Source: Lacticaseibacillus kribbianus (GTDB lineage Bacteria > Bacillota > Bacilli > Lactobacillales > Lactobacillaceae). Taken from it: a stretch of DNA of 64,000 bases. Made by a program: the position numbers and the translations under genes. The DNA is taken from positions 186,001-250,000 of the forward strand of contig NZ_JAIPUL010000002.1 in assembly GCF_020180945.1 (NCBI RefSeq). Direction: 5' to 3'. The notes below the pieces were generated by a model, which saw only the letters and a program-made list of their open reading frames with translations, had not been told where the DNA came from and did not search any database. Positions 52,794 to 60,094 of this stretch are shown here, piece by piece; position 1 is the stretch's first letter, and each line of letters opens with the position of its first letter.

Positions 52794-53603
52794 ATGACGC
52801 GCAAACTGATTGCCTTGGACCTCGACGGCACCACGCTCGACAACGCCGGTCGCCTGGCCCCATCGACCATCAACACCCTGCAGGCCGCGACCACCGCCGG
52901 CCACCTGGTGGTGATTGCCACCGGCCGCCCCGACTCGATCTCGGAGGACCTTTACGACGAGCTCGGCCTGACCGGGCCGATGATCAACTTCAACGGCGCG
53001 CTGATTCACGTGCCGCACCAAGCGTGGCCGGCCGAGCGGGCGGTGACGATGCCGATCGCCACGGCGCTGGCTTTGCGCGAGCTCAAGGCGGATTTTCACA
53101 TCCGCGTGATGGTCGCCGAGGGCAAGCGGCTGCTGCGGGCGGATCACGGCTACGTCAACGTGCCGTTTTTGCCCGACATGCCGCACCCGACGGCCCTTCT
53201 CGACGAGGCGGGGCTGACTCAGCCGCCGATCTCGGTGACGATGTTCATCGACGAAGGCGCGCTGGCACCCCTGACCGCCGCCATCGCCGCGCGCTTCCCG
53301 GAGCTGACGGGCAAAACGTGGGGCGTGTGGAGCGGCGACCACACCGCGCTTGAGGTGACGGCGGGCAACGCGTCCAAGTCCCGCGCTCTGGCCTACGTCG
53401 CCGGCGCGTACGGCATCGATCAAAAGGACATCATCGCGTTCGGCGACGACCTCAACGACTTGGACATGATCGAGTACGCGGGCCTGGGCGTGGCGATGCA
53501 AAACGCCCGCCCGCAGATCCTGGCGGCGGCCGACTCGGTGACGCCGACGGACAACGAGCACCTCGGCGTCGCCAACTTCCTGGTGAAGTATTTGCACCTG
53601 TAG
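52794..53603 (+). CDS. Cof-type HAD-IIB phosphatase
   Basis: 269 residues from ATG 52794 (GAAGGGAAG upstream). Motif I DLDGTT with nucleophile Asp, motif II ATGRP, motif III Lys (NASKSRAL), motif IV FGDDLNDLDMI and the VAMQNA end are typical of Cof/YidA sugar-phosphate phosphatases. Substrate unset; hexose phosphates or FMN are family substrates. Confidence 0.93.
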   Translation: MTRKLIALDLDGTTLDNAGRLAPSTINTLQAATTAGHLVVIATGRPDSISEDLYDELGLTGPMINFNGALIHVPHQAWPAERAVTMPIATALALRELKADFHIRVMVAEGKRLLRADHGYVNVPFLPDMPHPTALLDEAGLTQPPISVTMFIDEGALAPLTAAIAARFPELTGKTWGVWSGDHTALEVTAGNASKSRALAYVAGAYGIDQKDIIAFGDDLNDLDMIEYAGLGVAMQNARPQILAAADSVTPTDNEHLGVANFLVKYLHL

Positions 53604-53862
53604 CCCGCGCGGCTCCACCCTATAAACGGGTTCCACCACGCAACGCCGGGACGTCCAGCTAGGACTGCCGCTCGAAGCAGAGTACGCTTCAAGCGTCAGC
53701 CCTACGCTAGCCGATCCGCTAAGCCCGCGCGGCGCCACCCTATACACGGGTTCCACCGCGCAACGCGGATGCGTCTAGCTACGCCAAGGCACCCGGGCCA
53801 AAGACCGGCCCACGCGCCTTGGCTAGGCTAGCCGATCCGCTAAGCCCGCGCGGCTCCACCCT
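53604..53862 (+). repeat. Type-1 hairpin repeat block, two units plus part
   Basis: Starts directly after the HAD stop codon. Apical hairpins CTCGAAGC-AGAGTAC-GCTTCAAG (about 53671) and CCGGGCC-AAAGACC-GGCCCA (about 53793). Flanking CTAGCCGATCCGCTAAGCCC recurs at about 53705 and 53829. Confidence 0.85.
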
Positions 53863-53880
53863 ATGAACTGGAGGCAACAC

Positions 53881-54687
53881 ATGACAGAAATCTGGCTGGT
53901 CAGGCATGGCCAAACTGAGTACAACGTGCAGGACCGCGTGCAGGGGATGGCCAACTCGGCCCTGACCGCCCGCGGGGTGGCCGACGCCGGGGCGCTCGGG
54001 CGCGGGCTTTCGAAGGCTGCGGTTCACTTCGACGCCGCCTTTGCCAGCGACCTGACGCGCGCCGCCGACACCGCGCGCCACGCGCTGGACGCGGCGGGGC
54101 AGGCGGGGCTTGCCCTGACGCTCGACGCCGGGCTGCGCGAGGAGAACTACGGCAAGTTCGAGGGTCAGCTGACCGACGATTTTGCCCAGGCCGTGTTCGG
54201 CCTGCCGGACTTCACGCAGGCGCTCTTGGACCACCGGCTGAGCCTGGCGCAGATCGCCGACGGCACGTACGCCGCCAACCACGGCGGTCACGGCGCGGAG
54301 GACAACACGATGGTGCAGCAACGCTTCGATAACGCGATGCGCGGCATCGTCGCAGCTGCGCCGGAGCAAAACGTGCTGGTGGTCGCCCACGGCACGGTGG
54401 TCCTGATGTGGCTGGCGCTGCTGGGCTTTGACACCCACGGCCAGGAAATGCTGCACAACTGCAGCGTGACGCGCGTGTCCTGGGACGGCGCGCGCTTTGC
54501 CGTCGGCGCCTTCGACGACCTCGGCTACGTGGTTGCCGGGCGGGCGAGCGCAGACGCGCGCGACGCAGGAGCGACCCAGTCGCGCGGTGGTGCGGCGGTG
54601 TCGAGCGGCGAATCCGCTGCGGCCCACACCGCCGCGGCCCACACCGCCAAGCCGGCCGCCGCGGCGGCGCACCCCGCGCATGGGTGA
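53881..54687 (+). CDS. Histidine phosphatase (phosphoglycerate mutase-like)
   Basis: 268 residues from ATG 53881; GGAGG upstream favours it over the in-frame ATG 53863. RHGQTEYN near the N-terminus carries the catalytic His (about residue 9), SDLTRAADTA is the second conserved motif, Glu of LREENYGKFEG the acid, and VVAHGT the second His. The last 45 residues are Ala/His-rich and unlike the family. It overlaps brnQ by eight bases. Confidence 0.88.
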   Translation: MTEIWLVRHGQTEYNVQDRVQGMANSALTARGVADAGALGRGLSKAAVHFDAAFASDLTRAADTARHALDAAGQAGLALTLDAGLREENYGKFEGQLTDDFAQAVFGLPDFTQALLDHRLSLAQIADGTYAANHGGHGAEDNTMVQQRFDNAMRGIVAAAPEQNVLVVAHGTVVLMWLALLGFDTHGQEMLHNCSVTRVSWDGARFAVGAFDDLGYVVAGRASADARDAGATQSRGGAAVSSGESAAAHTAAAHTAKPAAAAAHPAHG

Positions 54688-56020
54688 GGCGCGACCGACC
54701 CGGCGGCAGCTGTGGGTGATCGGGGCGATGCTGTTCGGGCTGTTCTTTGGCGCGGGCAACCTGATTTTCCCCGTGTTCGTCGGTCAGGAGGCGGGCCAAA
54801 GCCTGCCGTGGGCGATGGGCGGCTTCCTGCTGTCTGGGGTCGGGCTGCCGCTGCTCGGCGTGGCGGCGATCGGCCTGACGGGCAGCGCGGGCGTGTTCGA
54901 CCTCGCGCGGCGCGTGGGGCGGCCTTACGCGTACTTTTTCACCATCGCGCTGTACCTGTGCATCGGCCCGGCGTTTGCGCTCCCGCGGCTTGCGACCATC
55001 TCCTATGAGGTCGGGCTCGCGCGGTTCGTGGCGCCGGTCCAGTCGCCCTGGGCGCTTGCGGGCTACTCGGTGCTGTTCTTCGGCGCGGCGTGGTGGGCTG
55101 CGCGCCGGCCGACGCGCATCATGGATTATGTCGGGCGCATTCTGACGCCGGCCTTCCTGATCCTGCTCGGGGTGCTGCTGGCGGCCGCGGTGCTGCGCCC
55201 GCTGGGGCCGGCCGCGGCGGCCAGCGGGGCCTACCGCGCCCAGCCGGTGCTTGCGGGCTTCACCGACGGCTACGCGACCATGGACGCGCTGGCGGCCCTG
55301 GCCTTTGGCATCATCGTGGTCGACGCGATTCGCGGCCTGGGCGTCACGGCGCCGCGGGCCGTGGCGGGCGCCACGATGCGTGCCGGGGTGCTGGCGGCGG
55401 CCTTGATGGGCGTCGTGTACGTGCTGCTGGCCATCACCGGGCAGACCGCGGTCGGAGCGTTCGGCCGCGCAGCCACCGGCGGGCCGATTCTGGCCAACGT
55501 CGCCCACGCGTACTTCGGCGACTTCGGCAACGCGCTTTTGGCGGTGATCGTGGTGCTGGCCTGCCTCAAGACGGCGATCGGACTGATCACGGCGTTCGGC
55601 GACACGTTCAAAACGCTTTTCCCCAGGCTCCCATATCCGCTGCTGATCGGGGTGGCGACCGTCGTGCCGCTGGTGGCCGCCAACGTCGGGCTCGGCCGGC
55701 TTCTGGCGGTGTCGACGCCGGCGCTGATGACGCTGTACCCGCTGGCCATCGTGCTAATCGGCCTGGCGCTGGCCACGCCTTGGCTTGGCGAGTCGCGCTG
55801 GCTGTTCGGGACGGTCACGCTGGCCACGGCGGTGCCCGCACTTTTGGACGGGCTCAACGCGCTGCCCGCCGCCCTGCACACCGGCGTCGTGGCCGACCTG
55901 CTGGCGCTTGGTGCCTGGCTGCCCGGGTTCGCCTACGGGCTGGGCTGGTGCGTGCCGGCGGCGGTGGGGCTGGTCGTCGGCCTCGTGCTCTCGCAGGTGA
56001 CGCAGCGAAAAGCGCGGTGA
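54680..56020 (+). CDS. brnQ: Branched-chain amino acid:cation symporter (LIVCS)
   Basis: 446 residues from ATG 54680. Twelve hydrophobic segments; the family signature MLFGLFFGAGNLIFPVFVG is in helix 1, and IALYLCIGPAFALPRLATISYEVG follows (helix 3 region). It imports Leu, Ile and Val with Na+ or H+. Its start overlaps the phosphatase stop, so translation is coupled. Confidence 0.95.
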   Translation: MGEARPTRRQLWVIGAMLFGLFFGAGNLIFPVFVGQEAGQSLPWAMGGFLLSGVGLPLLGVAAIGLTGSAGVFDLARRVGRPYAYFFTIALYLCIGPAFALPRLATISYEVGLARFVAPVQSPWALAGYSVLFFGAAWWAARRPTRIMDYVGRILTPAFLILLGVLLAAAVLRPLGPAAAASGAYRAQPVLAGFTDGYATMDALAALAFGIIVVDAIRGLGVTAPRAVAGATMRAGVLAAALMGVVYVLLAITGQTAVGAFGRAATGGPILANVAHAYFGDFGNALLAVIVVLACLKTAIGLITAFGDTFKTLFPRLPYPLLIGVATVVPLVAANVGLGRLLAVSTPALMTLYPLAIVLIGLALATPWLGESRWLFGTVTLATAVPALLDGLNALPAALHTGVVADLLALGAWLPGFAYGLGWCVPAAVGLVVGLVLSQVTQRKAR

Positions 56021-56091
56021 TCGGCCGCTGCGGCAGTCTGCGGCCCACGGTGGCAGACGGGCGCGGTGATGAGAAGCGCCAAGAAGACACG

Positions 56092-56128
56092 AACGGCCCG
56101 AGGGTGCACGCCCCCGGGCCGTTTTTTG
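56092..56128 (+). terminator. Terminator of the brnQ unit
   Basis: ACGGCCCG-x-GGG / CCC-x-CGGGCCGT stem followed by six T residues; it can also act on the convergent gene. Confidence 0.9.
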
Positions 56129-56129
56129 T

Positions 56130-56402
56130 CTAGTCTTCCTTGGTTTCGTCTGTCTCTTCCGGCTCCGGGTTCGGCTTGCCACCGCCGAGGTTCTTCACGA
56201 TCGCCTTGAAGTTGATCACAATCTTGAAGTTCAGCTCCGCGGCGTTTTGACGGTCGGCGGATTCGTAATTGGTGATCGCAAGCAGCGCCGAGTTCTCGTA
56301 GACCTTCTGCACGGTGCCGGTGAATGGTTGCTCCATGTCCTCTTTCACCTTCACGGTTAAGGTGTCGCCGAGGTGGATATCTTCCTTCTTCAACAGAATC
56401 AT
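56130..56402 (-). CDS. DUF2187 (YkvS-like) small protein
   Basis: 90 residues. The core GDTLTVKVKEDMEQ, FTGTVQKVYENSALLAITN and KIVINFKAIVKNL follows the DUF2187 pattern, a small SH3/KOW-like barrel of unknown role. An acidic Pro/Glu tail ends the protein. The ribosome-binding site AAAGGA is only about two bases from ATG 56402, so initiation at the following CTG or TTG codons is possible. Confidence 0.8.
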   Translation of the reverse strand: MILLKKEDIHLGDTLTVKVKEDMEQPFTGTVQKVYENSALLAITNYESADRQNAAELNFKIVINFKAIVKNLGGGKPNPEPEETDETKED

Positions 56403-56444
56403 TTCCTTTCACGACTCTATGGGTCATCGATTGATAGGGAGCAT

Positions 56445-56471
56445 AGTATAACAAGCGATAGGATAAATCAA
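56445..56471 (-). promoter_or_regulatory. Promoter of the DUF2187 gene
   Basis: On the minus strand TTGATT (56466-56471), 15 bases, TATACT (56445-56450) preceded by TGT, giving an extended -10. Confidence 0.55.
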
Positions 56472-56506
56472 GTATTTCGTCAACTTTCTTAACGTTTCGT
56501 TATGAT

Positions 56507-56535
56507 TTGCCATCGGGCCGCCACTGGCCTATGCT
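56507..56535 (+). promoter_or_regulatory. Promoter of the 114-residue hypothetical gene
   Basis: TTGCCA (56507-56512), 17 bases, TATGCT (56530-56535). Its position makes starts upstream of about 56545 impossible and supports ATG 56573. Confidence 0.65.
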
Positions 56536-56572
56536 TAAGGTGAACTTAATGACGAAAGGGTGGCTGTCGACA

Positions 56573-56917
56573 ATGGCAGATGGAACGTTGACCATCAGCG
56601 AATTGACCCCCGACGCACAGCACGCTGCGGTGGAGTCGTTCGCTAAGTTTTACTTGGACAAGTACGAGCACAAGGGCCTCGATGTCTTCGCACAGATTGA
56701 CACAACCGGGCACATCGCGGACATCAACCAGTGGCTGGTTGATAACGTGAACTTCCTGCACGAGGAAAAATTGCAGGGGCTGGTTCAGGCACGCAGCGAT
56801 AATTTTATCGCGCTGCTGCGGGTGTTGAAGTCAACCTTCAACGCCAACGGAATCCCAGACATTCCTTGGCAGACCTGGTTCGACCGCGAGATTGCCGCGG
56901 TTGCGCAGGGCCGCTAA
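56573..56917 (+). CDS. Hypothetical helical protein
   Basis: 114 residues from ATG 56573 (GAAAGGGTGG about 12 bases upstream). Soluble, helical pattern with FAKFYLDKYEHKGLDVFAQI in the first half and IPWQTWFDREIAAVAQ at the end. I do not recognise the family. Codon use is less GC-extreme than neighbours. Own promoter and terminator support a real gene. Confidence 0.75.
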   Translation: MADGTLTISELTPDAQHAAVESFAKFYLDKYEHKGLDVFAQIDTTGHIADINQWLVDNVNFLHEEKLQGLVQARSDNFIALLRVLKSTFNANGIPDIPWQTWFDREIAAVAQGR

Positions 56918-56921
56918 TCCC

Positions 56922-56953
56922 AAGCACCTCGCCGACGCGGGGTGCTTTTTTTT
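56922..56953 (+). terminator. Terminator of the 114-residue hypothetical gene
   Basis: AAGCACC-x-CG / CG-x-GGGTGCTT stem followed by eight T residues. Confidence 0.9.
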
Positions 56954-56959
56954 GATACC

Positions 56960-57174
56960 AGAGCGGAGATGCCCGGGTTCCGGCGCGAGCGGGTCGCGAC
57001 TTCCGGCTCCGGGCCAGGGCGGCGGAACGCGTGGGGCTCTCCTGAGCCCAAAGTGCGGTCTCAGGACCCGCCCTTGCTGTAAGCCAGCAAAAATCGCTGG
57101 CTAACAGCAATTTCACGCTGGCTCGCCCTAGCCCTCCGCCTCCAGTCGCGACCCGCTCGAGCCTCCGCCCTACA
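56960..57174 (-). ncRNA. Type-2 multi-branched structured element, copy 2
   Basis: Read on the minus strand this matches the copy upstream of metG. P1: CGAGCGGGTCGCGACT with AGTCGCGACCCGCTCG. P2: GGGCTAGGGCG with CGCCCTGGCCC. P4: TTGCTGT-TA-GCCAGC / GCTGGC-TT-ACAGCAA. P5: CCTGAG / CTCAGG with loop ACCGCACTTTGGG. Bases in P1, P2, P4 and P5 differ from copy 1 but remain paired. The minus strand after the element runs into the T-rich end of the hypothetical gene's terminator. No gene follows on this strand within 500 bases, which argues against a gene-specific leader. Confidence 0.7.
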
Positions 57175-57179
57175 TCTCA

Positions 57180-57460
57180 GCATTGCTGGTACCGCGGGTG
57201 CTTACGATACTTTCTACACATGAGGCGTAATTAGCAGCGCGCTGAGTTTTGAAGGTTTTATCCATGCAATGATCTCGCTCAGGCATGTCGTTGTGGTCAC
57301 TGCTGCCGTTTTGCGGAGAGCCTAGCGCAAGGCGCACTTGGTTGGACGGATCGCTTGATTGTCACGCTTATGTCTACAGATGGCGTAAGGATTGCCAAGG
57401 GCGTACCCGCAAACACATCAATATTGTGCTCAAACGTGATTAGGTGGTGGACGTCAACCA
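57180..57460 (+). other. Non-coding region with decayed type-1 repeat
   Basis: No gene is seen. Between about 57305 and 57400, GCGCAAGGCGCACTTGGTTGGACGG and nearby GCGTAAGG fragments look like an eroded type-1 unit. A short palindrome TGGTGGACGTCAACCA lies at about 57445-57460. Confidence 0.4.
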
Positions 57461-57463
57461 CTT

Positions 57464-57565
57464 TGTAGGGTGGAGGTTCGGACCGATCACTGCTGGAGCT
57501 GGAAGCAGTGGTCGGTCCGGTCTGGAGCCCGAGCTCCCAGACGCCACTCAGTCGTTTTCGTCGCC
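57464..57565 (+). other. Compact double-hairpin structure related in its start motif to type-2 elements
   Basis: Begins TGTAGGGTGGAGG, like the two type-2 copies (TGTAGGGCGGAGG). It then forms GGACCGATCACTGCT / AGCAGTGGTCGGTCC (about 57479-57517) and GTCTGG-AGC / GCT-CCCAGAC (about 57518-57541). It may be a shortened relative. No coding potential. Confidence 0.5.
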
Positions 57566-57630
57566 CAGGCGGGTTACGCAAGGCGGGGCGCAAGTGGTAG
57601 GCTAGAGGGAGCACACGAAGGAGGCGCACC

Positions 57631-58437
57631 ATGGATCGATACCTAATTGTCAGCGACGTCGACGGCACCCTGGCCTACGACGCCGCCACCATCTCCGCGG
57701 GCACCAGCCAGGCGGTCAACCGACTGCTGGCGGCCGGCCACCTGTTCTACCTGGCGACGGGCCGGATGTACAACCTCGCCAACCTGATGGCGACGCAGAT
57801 CGGGCCCGGCGCCGAGATTATCGCGGCCAACGGCGCCGTGTACGACTTCGGCGCGTCCAAGGTGCGGCACCTGCTCGGTCAAAAAGGCATCGCGGCCATC
57901 GAAAACGCCAGCGCCGCCGCCGGGCTTGCGGCGCTGTACTTCACCGACGACACGGTTTACTACACCACGCCGCCGGCCCAGGCGATTCAGGACATGCTGA
58001 CGCACTTTGCGCCGGACGCCGCCGAGGTGCGCGTGCAGCAGCTGACCGCGTCGGCGCTTGCGGCGCAGGCCGGTACCATCGCCAACGGCATCGTGTTTTC
58101 CCTCGACGATCCGGCCGCGCTGCGGCGGGTGGCCAAGGCGCTTGCGCCGGTCGACGCGCTTGCGGTGTCCGCCAGCGACCCGACCAACCTGGAGCTGATT
58201 CCAAGCGGGGTGGACAAGGCCAACGCAATCGCGGAGCTGCAGGCCAAAACGGGCATCCCGGCGGCGCGCACGATCGCGTTCGGCGACGGGCTCAACGACC
58301 TGGGGATGCTTCAGGCGGCCGGCATCAGCGTCGCGATGGGCAACGCGGTGCCGGAGGTCAAGGCGGCGGCCAAGTACGTCACCAAGACGAACAAGGAGGA
58401 CGGCGTCGCCCAGTTCCTCAATCATTTTTTCGCGTGA
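57631..58437 (+). CDS. Cof-type HAD-IIB phosphatase
   Basis: 268 residues from ATG 57631 (GAAGGAGG upstream). Motif I SDVDGTLAYD with Asp nucleophile, motif II ATGRMY, cap domain, motif III Lys (VDKANAI), motif IV FGDGLNDLGML and VAMGNAVPEVK. Sugar-phosphate phosphatase class, substrate unset. Not closely similar to the HAD protein at 52794. Confidence 0.92.
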   Translation: MDRYLIVSDVDGTLAYDAATISAGTSQAVNRLLAAGHLFYLATGRMYNLANLMATQIGPGAEIIAANGAVYDFGASKVRHLLGQKGIAAIENASAAAGLAALYFTDDTVYYTTPPAQAIQDMLTHFAPDAAEVRVQQLTASALAAQAGTIANGIVFSLDDPAALRRVAKALAPVDALAVSASDPTNLELIPSGVDKANAIAELQAKTGIPAARTIAFGDGLNDLGMLQAAGISVAMGNAVPEVKAAAKYVTKTNKEDGVAQFLNHFFA

Positions 58438-58513
58438 TGGGTTAAAAGTTGCGCGGGCGGCCGGATGGTGCGACGCTTAGAGGGGACCTCGAGTCTCGGA
58501 AAGGATGAGTTCA

Positions 58514-59506
58514 ATGTACAAAGCGAATGACACGCGTTACCAAGGGGCGACGCCGCGGCCGGTCGGCGCTAGCGGCCTGGTGCTGCCGCCGATCGCGCTG
58601 GGGCTGTGGCAGCACTTCGGGTCGGCGGACCCGTACGCGGACCGGCGCCAGGTGATTCTCGATGCGTTCGACCGCGGGGTGTTTCACTTCGATGTCGCCA
58701 ACCACTACGGCGACGGGGACTTCGGCTCAAGCGAAAGCCTGCTCGGGCGAGTTTTGGCGACCGACCTGCGCCCGTACCGCGACGAGCTGGTGATCGCAAC
58801 CAAAATCGGCTACGAGATTCACCCGGGCCCGTTTGGCACCGGCACCAGTCGCAAGGCCGTTTTGCAGGGCATCGACGACTCACTGACGCGGCTGAACCTC
58901 GATTACGTCGACCTGTTTTACGCTCACCGCTTCGATGAGACGGTGCCGGTGGCCGAAACGGTGCGGGCGCTGGACGACGTGGTGCGCGCCGGCAAGGCCC
59001 TGTACATCGGCGTGTCCAACTTCGACACCCCGCAGGCGAGCGAGGCGATCGCGCTGTTCGCCAAGCTCGGCACGCCGTTCGTGGTCGACCAGATGAGCTA
59101 CAACATGTTCAACCGCGACGTTGAAGCGACCGGGCTTTTGGACTGCCTGCGCCGCCACGGCGCCGGGCTGGTCGCGTACGGGCCGCTGTCCGAGGGGCTG
59201 TTGTCCGACCGCTACCTGAACGGCATCCCGGACACGTTCAAGATTCACCCGACCAACGAGACGACCTTCGCGAAGGGCAAGGACCTCGTGGTGGCGCGGC
59301 TCAACCAGCTCAACGAGATGGCGGTCGGCCGCGGCCAGACGCTGGCGCAGATGGCGCTCGCGTGGCTGTTGCGCGACCCGGTCGTCGCCTCGGTCCTGAT
59401 CGGCACCACCAGCACCGCCCACCTGCAGGACAACCTGAAGGCGCTGGACAACCTGAGCTTCACTCAAGACGAGCTGGCGGAGATCGACAAGCTGACGACA
59501 ATCTAA
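58514..59506 (+). CDS. Aldo/keto reductase (YghZ/Kv-beta-like)
   Basis: 330 residues from ATG 58514; GGAAAGG lies nine bases upstream, whereas ATG 58505 abuts it. The AKR barrel is clear: FDVANHYGDG with catalytic Asp and Tyr, TKIGYEIHPGPFG, YVDLFYAHRFDE, GVSNFDTPQ and SVLIGTTS at the NADPH site. The group (AKR14-like) reduces aldehydes such as glyceraldehyde 3-phosphate or methylglyoxal. Confidence 0.93.
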   Translation: MYKANDTRYQGATPRPVGASGLVLPPIALGLWQHFGSADPYADRRQVILDAFDRGVFHFDVANHYGDGDFGSSESLLGRVLATDLRPYRDELVIATKIGYEIHPGPFGTGTSRKAVLQGIDDSLTRLNLDYVDLFYAHRFDETVPVAETVRALDDVVRAGKALYIGVSNFDTPQASEAIALFAKLGTPFVVDQMSYNMFNRDVEATGLLDCLRRHGAGLVAYGPLSEGLLSDRYLNGIPDTFKIHPTNETTFAKGKDLVVARLNQLNEMAVGRGQTLAQMALAWLLRDPVVASVLIGTTSTAHLQDNLKALDNLSFTQDELAEIDKLTTI

Positions 59507-59925
59507 CCAGGGCGGAGCAAGGCGCACTTAGCCGGTCGGCTAGCGTAAGGTTGGCGCTTGGGGCGCACTTGGCCCCAAGTGACGGCCTTAGCTGGACGAA
59601 CCGGCGTTGCCTTGAGGAGCTCGACGAAAACCAGGGCGGCGCAAGGCGCACTTAGCCGGTCGGCTAGCGTAAGGTTGGCGCTTGGGGCGTACTTGGCCCC
59701 AAGTGACGGCCTTAGCTGGGCGAACCGGCGTTGCCTTGAGGAGCCCGACGATAACCAGGGCGGAGCAAGGCGCACTTAGCGGGACACATAGCGTAGCGCT
59801 GGCACTTGGACCCGCACTTAGGTCCAAGTGCCGGTGCAAGCTATGGGCTCCCGCGTTGCCTTGAGGAGCCCGACGATAACCAGGGCGGAGCAAGGCGTAC
59901 TTGGCGTGACACATAAATTAGGTGC
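59507..59925 (-). repeat. Type-1 hairpin repeat block, three units plus part
   Basis: Starts directly after the reductase stop. Apical hairpins CTTGGGGC-GCACTTG-GCCCCAAG (about 59559), CTTGGGGC-GTACTTG-GCCCCAAG (about 59685) and CACTTGGAC-N9-GTCCAAGTG (about 59800). The first two units are almost identical (spacing about 126 bp). A decayed fourth start lies at about 59890. Confidence 0.88.
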
Positions 59926-59953
59926 CCCGGCCCGCTTTCCAACAAAAGATGAC

Positions 59954-59990
59954 AAAAACGTGCCCCCTTCGGTCGAAGGGGGCACGTTTT
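59954..59990 (-). terminator. Bidirectional terminator between the repeat block and the UvrA-like gene
   Basis: AAAAACGTGCCCCCTTCG / CGAAGGGGGCACGTTTT, 16-bp stem with A and T runs on both sides. Confidence 0.92.
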
Positions 59991-60094
59991 GCGTCTGCAA
60001 GGAAAATTTATTTTCAGTCAAATGAGGCACGGTGCAGGCGCGCAATCTATTGCCCGCGGCGGACGAAAGGATAGGGGGCGCCGGCGCCGTAACA

